In this document: positions 32,822 through 44,075 of the stretch, piece by piece
Layout of the letters: every line of letters begins with the position of its first letter
How positions within the stretch are numbered: position 1 is the first letter of the stretch
Source of the DNA: Actinomortierella ambigua
Lineage: Eukaryota > Mortierellomycota > Mortierellomycetes > Mortierellales > Mortierellaceae
DNA length: 54,774 nucleotides
Assembly (NCBI GenBank): GCA_016098155.1
Contig: JAAAJB010000190.1
Location: 847 to 55,620, forward strand
Direction: 5' to 3'
Notes under the pieces: generated by a model
What the model was told of the DNA's origin: nothing
What the model saw: only the letters and a program-made list of their open reading frames with translations
Database searches by the model: none
Translations under genes and position numbers: made by a program

Positions 32822-35800
32822 ATGGAACGGCGCTGCGTCTCTTCAGAGCGAAAAACGATGTCTTCTGTCTCTAGACGCTATAGGGAGTACCAAGGAAGCG
32901 GTGACGGCGATGAAGACAGTGGGGAGCGTAGTGGCGCTGGATTCCGCACAAGCTATGAGGACGACGAGGACGAAGACTTGATGAACCCCCGCGCAACTTT
33001 GCTCAAAGAAGATGCGTCGCCTCCTCTCCAGTGGGGAGGTATGGGACTGCAACACCATGCTGCGACCGATCAGGAGGAACTCTCAAGTTCACGCTTTGGC
33101 ATCGATGACATTGCAGGAGGAGGTAACTCATTGTTCTTCCCTATCCCTCCCCCACCAGTGATGAATTGGTCGGACTTTGTTAGTGCCCAAGCTCACCTGC
33201 AGGTATTCTCCGCTTCACTTGAACGTACTAGCCTTTGCAGTTCCTATGGATCCTCGTGAGCGGCCACCATCCGTATTCAACATTGCCTCCACCACGACAT
33301 TAGAGCCATTGTCGTCATCCGGGCGGAGTCTTTCCAAGCTCCCCAGTAGCGCTGCCTCCTCTATCTCTGTATCGTCACCACCTTCGATACTTGCCACTAC
33401 ATCGGCCAGTAAAAACAGTGCAGATCCACCTAAGCGGAGAAAATGGCAGCCGCCGTCTAAAACACAGGGCGAATCGGCTACGACCTCAATCGCCAGCACC
33501 TTGTTCAGCACTAGTCTCTTAGATGATGAGGATCATGATCAGAAGCAGCATTCGGGGCTAATTAGTGGCGATGAAGCGCCGTCGGCGCCAGTACCGGCAG
33601 TGACGACCGAAAGATCCAAGGAGGGTGACGACCCTGCAGCGAATGGAGCAACGGGTGATGTGGCGATACCAAGAAAGTCCACCTCTCCTCCTCCTACAAC
33701 TAGTTCATCTGCCGCATCTTCTTCACAATCTGCATTTTCCTTTGAGACGCTTTCAATATCACGCAAGGGCATCGCATCCGGTCTGGCATCGCTTAAAAAC
33801 TCGATCATGATCCCATCCGTTCACCAACAACAATCGCCTGTCTCGCCCTCGACCGGAGTGGCCGCAGTAACAGGCTCGGCAACGATGCAGCGCACTTATG
33901 ACCACGAAGATGGTGCTCGTCCTATGCTCACACATTCTCAGAGCAACCTTCTTGACCAAGTGGTCCACGCTACAAATGACACGTATGCCGAGACGTTGTT
34001 TGACACGCACCACCACCCATCGCGCGCCCACGAACACCATCGGCACTATGGAGGCGGTAGGACCACCAAGAGCGAGTCAACGACACCCAGAGTCATCGAT
34101 GCGGATCTTGGAGCAGGCTCGTCCAAGAGGCACGGTGGTGGACGATGGGGCAGCAACAGCAGCAGCAGCAGCACATCAGTCCAGGCCAAGTGGTCGCAAG
34201 AAATGAGCGGAGCCGGCATTGGCTCACCTCGAGGATATCACAGCCTCCAGAGCAGTCGTACCCTCTCACATTGGACCTCTCCATCCTCCTCAACCGTTCT
34301 CTTACCACCGACTACAGCAGGTGGACATGACGGCGGTAGCGGGCGGTCGCGACGACCTCACCGCGGCGGCGGCGGCGAGGCCAGCAGCTCAGCGCTCCAA
34401 GCAGGCTCGCAGCATCTAGCGGCAGTCGAGGGCGAGTTCCAACGGTTGATGCAGCACCAATCGCAGCTGCTCATGCGCAAGGCCGATCTGGACAAGGAGT
34501 TGCTCTCGCTGTACAGCCGTCGCAACCAATGCGAGGTCAAGCAAGGACAGGCGGCAGCGCAGGAGCAATATGAGGAGGCTGAGGGACTGCGGGTGCGGGC
34601 GCGAGCGATCGCGGAACGGATCGAGACGGTCGAGCCGTTGTTGGCGGAGACGGAGCGAAGGCTGTGGGCGGTCGGGCAACGACAGTTGGAGCTCGGCAAG
34701 AGTGTCGCGCAATCGCAACTGCAGCTGATCCAGGAGATGCAGCGCTCGCAGCAGCACCGGCGAGCCAAGATGAGGCAGGTCCAGGAACGGGAGGTCAGGC
34801 GGCATTTGGAGGAGGTGGGGCGCATTGCAGCGGAACGGGAGAAGGTCGAACAGGAGCGGAGCGAGATTGCGCTGAGCGCCGACTTTTTGGGAAAGAATGA
34901 GCAGGAACTCAAGAGTCGTATGGAGGATGAGACAAAAACTGAACAGGAACAGTTGCAGGAGGTCCTTGATGCAAGAAGCCAGATCAAGGTAAAAAAAAAA
35001 AAAAAAAAAAAAAAGGCACAGTGATGAGTCTAACCTATACAAAAGTGATCACTCTCTCGATCGTATGGAAATGTATGGGGTGGTGCTAACAGTTATTCGC
35101 CTCCGCCCTCCCCCCCCCCTCGGTCTACTCTGTTCTTCGGATAGAATGAGATCGAGGAGCTGCAACAACGACTGACGCAGTTGCGTACAAAGGATGTCGA
35201 GCTTGACGGTGATGAGAGCAGGCTGCGCCAAAAGATTCACAAGATGACCGCCCATTTTGATGAGCGAGCCAAGGAGGTGCGGCAGGAACGTGCCCATCTG
35301 GACGACCGGATCTCGGATCTGAACCATAAAGCTCAGAAGCTCGACCATGCGGAGACGGAGATCCAGGCATGGAAGCAACGCAGTCAGCGAGCACAGGACG
35401 ATATGGAGCATGAGATCCAATCACTTCAGGAGCAGCAGATGCGACTGACCAGTGTTCATACCCATTTTGAGCAGGAGATGGAGTCGATCAAGGCCCTGTT
35501 CGCCGAGGAGGAGACCTTCCGCGAGCTGAAAGCCCGTTGGGCCATGCGTGCATCTAGTCTGGTCGAGGATCTGGCCAAACACGAGCAGCTCTGCCAGACT
35601 CTGGCGACAAAGTTGCTGGAGGAGCAGAAGCAGATTAATATCCTCGAGCAAGGTATCGAGAGGCTGGAGACTCAGATACCCAAACTAGAGTCGAGCAAGA
35701 CTCTTGCTGTCCAGCGTAAGTCGTATTACCATCACCAATGCTGCTTCTTTCTTCGCTTGTGCGAAAGTATTTGAATGCTTTGTACACTTTGGATCTAACA

Positions 35801-36725
35801 AGGAAGGGGGGTTCTCTATATCTCACATTATGAAAAAAATAGAGCGCGACTTCAAGCAGGCTGCCTGGTACGCAAAGGAGATAAGCATCACAACAGAGGC
35901 CATTCAGTCGAAGCGCGCAGAGCTGGACGAGCGGCGAAAGGCCGAGGACGAACAGGAGCAAAGCAGACTCACGCAGCTGAATAAGGATTATGAGCGGCAA
36001 AAGGCGTTCGTCCAGGAGGAGGAGTCCAAATTGGCAAAGGAGATTGAAGACGAATTGAAGAGTCTTTCTGAACAGCTGGTGGCAAAAGAAGAATCAATGA
36101 TCTCACTCGCTACACAAAGTATTGGCTCCATCAAAGACGAAGACAAGACCTTGGCAACACCACCAACAAGTGCTACGACGGACGAGGCGGACAAGGGGCA
36201 TGATGCTAAAGAGCTAGTCAGCGCCACAAATGCACCATCAGAGAACCCACAACTCTTGTTGTTCAAGAGCTTGTTCAAGGAGAAGTTGTCCGACCTTGAA
36301 ATGATGCGCGAGCTAGCCAAGGTTCGATTTGGCCGTCAGGAACCAAGGCTCCAGTCTTCTACAAGCTCTACGTTGGTGGGGGTGGTGGATACAAAGCTAC
36401 GAGAGGATGATTCAGCACAACCGGCTGCGGATGCCAAGAGTGACACCAACGATCTCGGCAAAGAAGAGGAAAACAACAAGAAACAAGAGGAGGGCCATCG
36501 CATTGAGCGAGATATTCAAGCAGCGATTGCGGAAGAGGACTACGAAAAGGCTGGTAAGCTGCATGCAGACAGGAAAGACGGTGTAAGGGGGGTGTGTGTG
36601 TGGGGGGGCGTTCTGTTTGGTTGGATTTCAGAATGACTAAAAAGAGAATCTATTCTGCATGCTTCTCACATGTATCAATAGCCGAGTTGCAAGCGCAACT
36701 CGATAGCCTGAGGGGCGCAGCATGA
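32822..36725 (+). CDS. Large coiled-coil protein with UVR motifs
   Basis: Five exons: 32822-33122, 33241-34988, 35145-35715, 35843-36553 and 36682-36725, giving 1124 residues. The first about 400 residues are Ser/Thr/His-rich and likely disordered. From about 410 a long heptad-like coiled coil (L, E, Q, K, R) runs to near residue 990. A UVR-like motif, AAAQEQYEEAEGLRVRARAI, lies at about 535-560. A second one, EEDYEKAAELQAQLDSL, forms the C-terminus and appears only when the last intron (donor 36554) is removed. UVR motifs are helical-hairpin interaction modules named from UvrB/UvrC. Intron 1 needs the donor at 33123 for the frame to continue; the start could also be the ATG at 32858. I cannot name an ortholog; a scaffold or tethering role is a guess from the architecture. 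Confidence 0.72.
34991..35014. repeat. A24 homopolymer at a splice donor
   Basis: Twenty-four A residues begin directly after GT of the second intron in the UVR gene. If the intron is retained, translation would add about nine lysines before an early stop. Confidence 0.95.
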
Positions 36726-36997
36726 GTGCCGCCATGGGCATAGACGTCCAGAGAACTCCAGTGCCACCAAATATTCCAAGACCGGTGACTAATGTTGCAT
36801 CGGCGCTCTGATTGGCCTGTTTACCATGCTCCCCCTGAAAACGATAAAAAAGGCGTGCGCGGGCGGATCAGCCACCCACACCCAACCCCCCCGAGACAAG
36901 ACATACACACTCGACTGAGAACAAAATATTTACCCCTAATTGCATCTGCATTCTGTCCACTCCACTCTTTTCATTACAATACTCTCACCCCATCCCC

Positions 36998-39690
36998 ATG
37001 TCGACCACCATTAAACAGGGCATTCAATTGCCCCCAAAGCAACAGAACAAGTACGCTTCATTCATTATTTTTTTTTGTGAAAGCCATACACTTTTGATAT
37101 TCTGAGCAGTATCTAGCTTTATCAAAAACAATAACAAAATAGAGAGCTTGGACGTGGGAGAATTATAGAGCACCACCATGTGGTGTATGGCTCCTTTGCG
37201 GTATCCTTCACGACATCCTTCTTGGCTTACTAACATCGCCGTCAATCTCTTTTTTTCTTATCCATGCTAGGCTGCCTATCTCTGGACAGCGAAACATTCT
37301 GATCACCAGTGCTTTGCCATATGTCAACAACGTCCCTCATCTGGGTAACATCATCGGATCCACTCTCAGCGCAGAAGTCTTTGCAAGGTATGGAATAGGA
37401 CAAAAAGTTGGTGGTTTCTCTGTCTATATTACATGTCTTTATTGGCATCTCTCAATCAGCTCGTTCTACAATACTAACAAACTTTTGGTTATCTTCTTTC
37501 CCTCCTATATCACTGTGGTGATCACTTAAAAAAAAAAACGACAGATTCTGTCGCGTCCGGGATATCAACCATCTGTTTATTTGCGGCACAGACGAGTATG
37601 GTACTGCCACAGAGACCAAGGCTCTCGAGGAAGGCGTGAGCTGCCAGGAGCTGTGCGACAAGTACTACCCTATCCACAAGCAGTGCTATGAATGGCTCGA
37701 GATTGACTTTGATAAGTTTGGCCGCACCACGACCCCTGAGCAGACGGAGATTGCACAGGATATCTTTCTCAAGCTGCACGAGCGCGGCTTTTTGATTGAG
37801 GACTCGATGCTCCAGCTGTACTGCAGCACCTGCGACCGTTACCTTGCGGATCGTTTCGTCGAGGGTATTTGCCCCAAGTGCCAGTATGAGGTATGATTGA
37901 GTGGGGAAAGAGAGGGGAAAGTGTTGTAGGTCATGTGCGATTCTTTTCCATCTATTCTTTTTTGTCTGTTGCCAGGGATATTGGCTCTTGCCTGAAAGCA
38001 TTTCCTTTTTGTCACACCAAAATACTCATTTTTTTTCCCCTTCCATCCATACGCGTGACCTGACCAAATATTTAGGATGCCCGTGGCGATCAGTGCGACA
38101 AGTGCGGCAACTTGCTGAATGCTACTGACCTGATCAACCCTCGCTGCAAGCTTGACAACAACCGTCCTGAGCAGAGGGAGTCGAAGCACTGGTTCCTGGA
38201 CCTTGGTCGTCTGCAAAAGGACAACGAAACTTGGTTCGAGAAGGCCTCCGTTGAGGGTAACTGGTCCAACAACTGCCGTGTCATCACCCAGACCTGGTTC
38301 AAGGAGGGTCTGCGCCTGCGCTGCATTACGCGTGACCTCAAGTGGGGCACGCCCGTCCCTCTGCCTGGATGGGAGCGCAAGGTCTTTTACGTTTGGTTTG
38401 ATGCCCCCATTGGCTACCCCTCCATCACAGCCACCTATACTAAGGACTGGGCCAAGTGGTGGAAGAACCCCAAGGAGGTCAAGCTGTACCAGTTTATGGG
38501 CAAGGACAACGTGCCTTTCCACTCTGTTATTTTCCCCAGCACGCTCATCGGCACTGGCGAGGAGTGGACTATGCTCAACACTCTCAGCACCACTGGTAAG
38601 CATCCCCGAATGCGATGACTTTTTGTTGTTGTTGTTGTTGCTCTAGTGTTGTCGCTGTGGTACTGACACGTTTTTTTTTTATTTCTTGACGAATATAGAA
38701 TACTTGCAGTACGAGTCGAGCAAGTTCTCAAAGTCTCGCGGTGTCGGTGTGTTTGGCAACAACATTCAGGAGACTGGCGTCCCTCCATCGGTGTGGCGCT
38801 ACTACCTGCTGTCGAACCGTCCCGAGACGAACGACACTCAGTTCCTGTGGAAGGACTTTATCGCTCGCAACAACAACGAGCTGTTGGCCAACGTGGGCAA
38901 CTTTGTGAACCGTGTCATCAAGTTTGTGATTGCCAAGTATGACTCGACGGTGCCCAACCTGGAGACGGCGGCGCCTGTCTCGGCCAGCGAGGAAAAGCTG
39001 CTGAAGGAGGTCAACGAGAAGCTCAAGACGTATGTGGACCTTTTGGAGAACTGCAAGATCCGCGACGGTCTGCGCACGGCCATGGAGATCTCTGCGCTCG
39101 GCAACCTGTACCTGCAGGAGAACAAGATCGACAATACCTTGTTTGCCGAGGAGCGCCCTCGCTGCGATCGCGTCGTCATCACGGCCCTGAACCTGATCTA
39201 CCTGCTCTCGGCCGTCTTTTACCCTTACATGCCCTCGACCTCCGAGGGCATCGTCCGCCAGCTCAACGCGCCCTTGCGCCTGCTGCCCGACACGTTCGAG
39301 GTCGACTCGATCCTGGGCGGCCACAAGATTGGCAAGGCCGAGTACCTGTTCAAGCGCATCGACGAAAAGATGGAGGAGGTCTGGAAGGCCAAGTACGGCG
39401 GTAATGCCCCCAAGGAGTCCGCCGAGGACAAGAAGAAGAACAAGAAGAAGGCCAAGTCTTCGGCTGGTGCTGCTGCTGCTACCCCCGCTGCCCCCGTCTG
39501 GAAGGATGGAGAGAAGCCCGAGGCCGTGACGGCTCTCGAGAAGAAGATTGACGACCAGGGCGCCAAGGTCCGTGAGCTCAAGGCTGCCAAGGCTGATGCT
39601 GCCCTTGTCAAGACCGAGGTCTCGGCTCTGCTTAACCTCAAGGGCGAACTCAACGATCTCTTTGCCAAGCTGACCGTTGCTGAGAACTAA
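36998..39690 (+). CDS. MES1: Methionyl-tRNA synthetase, cytoplasmic
   Basis: Charges tRNA-Met with methionine in the cytosol (class I). Exons 36998-37050, 37271-37387, 37545-37890, 38076-38595 and 38699-39690 give 675 residues. Visible: [14 protein letters not shown] with the HIGH-type HLGN near residue 43; [12 protein letters not shown]; a zinc-knuckle insert with paired cysteines (YCSTC, CPKC, CDKC, RC); [11 protein letters not shown]; and [12 protein letters not shown], the KMSKS loop. The C-terminal 57 residues after a Lys-rich and Ala/Pro linker match a WHEP domain ([20 protein letters not shown]). The N-terminal GST-like domain of yeast Mes1 is missing; only about 20 residues precede the catalytic core. 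This resembles an animal-type C-terminus on a short N-terminus. Convergent with RPN10 across 252 bases. Confidence 0.95.
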
Positions 39691-39942
39691 AACAAAAACA
39701 GCAAAAAAAAAACAGCCCTCCCCCTCCCCTCTCCCCCTAGAAATTCTTGTTCATAGCCCGATTTTGTCCTATTGCCTTCCATACACACTACAACACTAGC
39801 AACCTATTGTATCAATTTTTTCTTTTTTGGTACATTGAAAAAAAAAAACCTTCAATTTCTAGAGTCTGGGGGGCAAAACACAAAAATGTTCTGTTATATC
39901 CTTCCACCTAGTTTTGCTTTGAATGCATAGTGTGTGTCGATA

Positions 39943-41914
39943 TTACTTGTCCTCCTTCTTTTTGTCATCGCCGTCTCCTTCCTTCTTGCTCTTGTCCAAG
40001 GCGCTCTGGATGCGAGGGTCCGACTTGTCGACACCGGATAACGAGTCGAGGACCGAGTTCATGATATCAGCGTCGTACATGGGCGCATCGTCGTCGCCGC
40101 CTGCACCGCCATCAAAACTCTGCATCGACATTTCAATCGCGCGCCGCGTCGCCTCGTCTTCTGGCATATCCTGATCCATCTGAAAGAAGATAGAAGGTTT
40201 TTAAAATAATTTGGTATGATGAACATTAATATCATAAGTCATAAGGTATTGTAGAGTACATGAATGGATAAGAAAACCATGCAATAAAAATATGGAAAAA
40301 AAAACTCACCTCAGCCTTTGAAGAATTAAGAGCCTGTGCAAGCATATCGTCCTCCATGGTCGCAGCAGACGACGACGAACCCTCGGCGCCACCAGCACCA
40401 GCGGCAGATGGTCCCGCCTCGGCCTTGGCCTTGGCGTTGGCTGCTTCCTGACGAGCACGTTCCTCCTCGAGCGAGATACGGAGCGCCAGAGCAAGCTCTG
40501 GGTCCAGGTTCGGGTCAACGCCAAACTCAAAGTTGCCGCCACCAGAAGACACGAATGCCGGCACCTGTCCATCCTCGCCAGCCAAAATCGCCGAACTGGC
40601 CAGGATGTCGCCGAGCAGATGTGGGCCTGGAGGCACTGTGACAAGGTTGCTAATAGGATAATATTTAGGAATAAACATGATAAAAACAATTAGGGAACGT
40701 CGAACCAGACAACAACAACAGCAACAAAAAAAAAATATATAACTCCTTGCAAAGATATGAGCTCTCGACTCTTATCATACCTGTTCTCATTGTTGTTGAC
40801 GGCAGCGATGAATGCCTCCAGCTTGGTGGTATTTTCAGCCTCCTCGCCAAAGTTGACAATGTCAACGGCGACGTTGTTCTTTTTCAGCTTCTTGGCCAGG
40901 CGGACCAACGACTTTTCATCTTCCTCGACAGGGCTGCCCGCAAAGACAATGATCCGCTGGCGTTGGTTTTTGTTCTGTCGATGCTTCAGTGCCAGATGCG
41001 CGACCTGTACACCTGTTGAGAACGACACCTCACCTCCTATCTTTACGTTGTGCAACGCCGTCAAGATCTTGCCCACGTCCGATGTAAATGTCACTAGTAC
41101 CTCAGGACTAATTTTGGAAGACATGGAAAGGAAAAAGAGTTAGAAGGACTTGAGGGTAAAGGCATATCATTATTCGGCTTGTGTGTGTTTTCTTTCTTTC
41201 TTTCTTTCTTTTTAAAAAAAAGAAGAAAGCGAAGGGGGGGGGTGGGTAAATGGATAACACCGCTATATTACCTTTTGCCAGCCATGGTCATCAAACTGAC
41301 AGTGTTCTCGGGGTTGGACTGTGTCTTGGCCTGGAAGAGCAGGTTGACGGCATCCGTTTGTGCCTCAAGACGTGTGGGTGTGTAGTCGCCACTGTTGGTT
41401 GCGACAAAAAAAAAAAAGAAATAGCCAGTGAACGCGCCGGTTAGTATGTCTTGGTCAACTTCGCACTCTACGATCTGATCTCCTCCCTCAGTGGTTCCGG
41501 ATCGATGGAGGAGCACAAGATGTGTACACCATAACCCCTCCTGCGACCAAACAATAAAGAAAGAGAGAGAGAGTCGACAACCATCCATATCATGCAGTTA
41601 TATCATTCTGTTGGCACTTGCTTTCGCATCCACTCCGAGTTGTCAAGTCTATTACAGAAGAATGTCCAGGGACACGTAAGCGTTTGCAAAACGAAATGTG
41701 GTTAGTATCGGTGGTATTTTTCAGTCGAGCTTGGTAGGATAGGACGATCCACAACGCCTTTTTCCATCCAGAAAACTGTCTGTGAGGGGTGGGTGGCGAG
41801 AAGGGTCACGGCATTCACACCAGCGACATTGTCCTCGCTTTGTCCACATAGACATTCGCAACTTCAAGTCCACAGGAGATGTGCATACACTAAAATGGTG
41901 GCTTCCAGAACCAT
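39943..41914 (-). CDS. RPN10: 26S proteasome ubiquitin receptor Rpn10
   Basis: Regulatory-particle subunit that captures ubiquitinated substrates. Six minus-strand exons: 41914-41889, 41648-41622, 41391-41272, 41107-40781, 40649-40310 and 40179-39943, giving 358 residues (human PSMD4 has 377). The VWA domain starts [25 protein letters not shown], assembled from three small exons (26, 27 and 120 bases), and continues through [20 protein letters not shown] and IIVFAGSP. Ubiquitin-interacting motif 1 is [15 protein letters not shown] (about 216-230); a second, less regular one ([14 protein letters not shown]) lies near 295. The C-terminus is Lys/Asp-rich. The second intron begins with GC, not GT (GCAAGT at 41621); without it the Met-Arg-Asn junction is lost. 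Divergent from HAUS1 across 308 bases. Confidence 0.95.
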
Positions 41915-42222
41915 GGTTGGTTATGTGTTGTTGATAGAGTGAGCTGGGTTGTTGACGGGTGGATGTGAAGAGGTTTCGGTGAATGAGAGATGTAAGTGAG
42001 CAAGAACAAGGCATGCAAAAGGTCAAAAAAGGCTGCTGCATTCGTGCCTGGGTCCAGCGCGCGCGTACGTGTGGGGACTGCTCACTTGAAAAAAAAAGAG
42101 GAGGCACACGTCATGCTACCTCCCTAAGTGCAAATGCATTTATGGGAGACAGACAGACACCTCTGCAACGGCCAACTCTTTTTTTTTTTGCTGACTCCAC
42201 AACATTGGCCTCGTCTGTGCTC
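41915..42222. promoter_or_regulatory. Divergent RPN10/HAUS1 promoter region
   Basis: The 308 bases between divergent start codons hold both leaders. A T run (about 42179-42189) lies just upstream of HAUS1. No PACE-type proteasome element (GGTGGCAAA) is evident. Confidence 0.5.
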
Positions 42223-43419
42223 ATGGAATGGGAGAAGGTAATCTCAGGAATGAGAACCACAGAAAGCTAGAAAAGCCATGAGTGAAAAAGGGAGGGAAGG
42301 AGGGAATGGGAATGGGAGGACTCACACTCTAAGCGGGGAGGAACCTCTTTGGTTCTGGATCCATGGATATTTTCTTGTAGATTGATCAATGGCTCCAGCA
42401 AAAGTATGCGCCCCAAGCAGTTCCGTTCTTTGAGCGCAACGAAGAGTCGCTCCAGATTCTATCCGCCATGATCGACGCCAACCAGGACCAGGACGCTCGT
42501 GCACTGCGTGCGCTGGAGGAGGCTCGATCCTACGCTGATGCCTACCGCGCCGAAAGTATGTTTTTTAGTACTCTTAACTTCCTTGGCACATGTAGTGGTG
42601 AATGAAAGATCGGGAGGGGCGCAACCATACAGCCCTCTCTCCCCATGGTTAACCTCGAACAAACCGAAAACAAACTCTCCAAAACTAGGTGAGAGACGCC
42701 AGACGGCCAACCGGATCTTCGGCCTCGACAAGGCCAGTCTCTCGCCCCAGGCAGCCTCCCATCTCGACGCCCTCGTCGACCTCGCAATGCTCCTCGGTCT
42801 CGACTCTGTATCTCTCCCGAGTTTCCAACAGGCCCTTCTGCACCATGCCGACCAGTACAAAGCTGCGGTCCAGACCAAGAACCGTTCTCAAGCCCTGCAG
42901 ACCTGTCTCGACAACCATCTCGCCCAGGCCAACGCCACCGCACAAACACTCCATGATCGTCTCCGGCCTCAACTCCTCCGCCAGCGCGACGAGGTCGACC
43001 AAGTCCAGATCAAGATCTGGCAGCGCCATGCCGAGCTCCTGCACCAAAAAGTGGACGAGTACCAGCATCAGCTTCAAGACATTCGCGCACGTCAGCAGCA
43101 GCAACAGCAACAGCAACAACAGAAGAAACATCTCCATAGTAGCAGCAGCAACACCCACCCCAATCATCCTTCTCCTCCATCTCCAACTTCTTCTCATAGT
43201 CAAGACCCCATTCGCCTCGCCCATCTACAGACTCTACAGTCCAGCATCCACGAGCTCGAGCTTCAGATTGCCGACCGCGACCAAGCTCTGGCAGTCTACA
43301 CAGAGCTCCCGCCCGATTACAAGCTGGCCCGCCTCAAGCTGAGCGAGGCAAAGTTCAAGCTCGAGCAACTGTTGATTGAGCAAGAGTCCCTGATGCAGGA
43401 CCTGGCGGATGGTCTGTAA
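42223..43419 (+). CDS. HAUS1: Augmin complex subunit 1 (HAUS1-like)
   Basis: Augmin recruits gamma-tubulin to existing spindle microtubules for branching nucleation. Exons 42223-42237 (15 bases, MEWEK), 42381-42555 and 42689-43419 give 306 residues (human HAUS1 has 278). Family features in order: IDQWLQQKYAPQAVPFFE (as in the family's short N-terminal helix), ALEEARSYADAYRAE, LSPQAASHLDALVDLAMLLGLDSVSLPSF, a long coiled coil, and the near-diagnostic TELPPDYKLARLKLSEAKFKLEQL at the end. A His/Ser/Pro-rich insert with ten glutamines (about 43096-43127) interrupts the coil. The tiny first exon is the least certain part of the model, but it joins in phase to a canonical intron. Augmin is absent from budding and fission yeast but known in Aspergillus. 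Confidence 0.85.
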
Positions 43420-44075
43420 GAGAAGAGAAATGAATCAATACAAAAATACTTTTCACCTGCACAATATATATATGTGTGTGTGTGTGTGTCTCGCTGGGAG
43501 GAAGGACGGGGGGGGGGCGGCACCTTCATGAAAAGGCAGCTAGCTATCTTGGCAACTCTTGGATGTGATATCGGATGAAGAACGCGCGCGCTTGGTCCAC
43601 CAAAAAAATAAAAAGCAGATGCTCCAACTGCAACAACAATCTACCAAACACTCTGGGCTGAGAAATCGGGACTGGGTCCACCAGAATCATAAGGAGCGTT
43701 TTGTTTTGTGTGTGTGGCCAATCCATCCTTATCTTTTTTTTTCTTCTTCTTCTGCCATTTTAATGTCATTATAGAAGTCTATGTCCTTCTCTTCCTATAC
43801 AGAAAAATAAAATAAGAACGACCCCAACAAAAGTCCGAGTTGCTTTTTACAGACGCTCACGACTTTTAAGAAGCGACAGAGAAAAGAAAGAATGCCAGTG
43901 TTTGTATCGCTGAGCAGTTGTAAAAAAAAAAAAAAAAAGGGAAGGACACAAAAGAATGTAGAAAAAAATGGTCGAAGGGGGAAAAAAATATACAACGTGG
44001 GGGGATTTTTTTCAAAGAAAAAAAAAAAACCTCACACGAGACAATGGGGGGCAAAAAGGGGAGAGGTGGGACAAT
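43420..44075. other. Convergent 3' spacer HAUS1/IPP1
   Basis: 656 bases between convergent stops with an AT/GT microsatellite (43464-43489), a G run (43510-43516) and A runs (43921-43938, 43973-44029). Both 3' untranslated regions should lie here. No gene seen. Confidence 0.6.

Noticed and set aside
33123..33202. Extending UVR-gene exon 1 to the donor at 33203
   Set aside because: That model puts exon 2 out of frame with an immediate stop; the donor at 33123 gives a matching phase.
36554..36580. Later donor (36581) for the last UVR-gene intron
   Set aside because: It is in phase, but it inserts nine residues into the UVR motif and uses a weaker GTGTAA site; 36554 (GTAAGC) restores a clean motif. 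Kept only as an alternative isoform.
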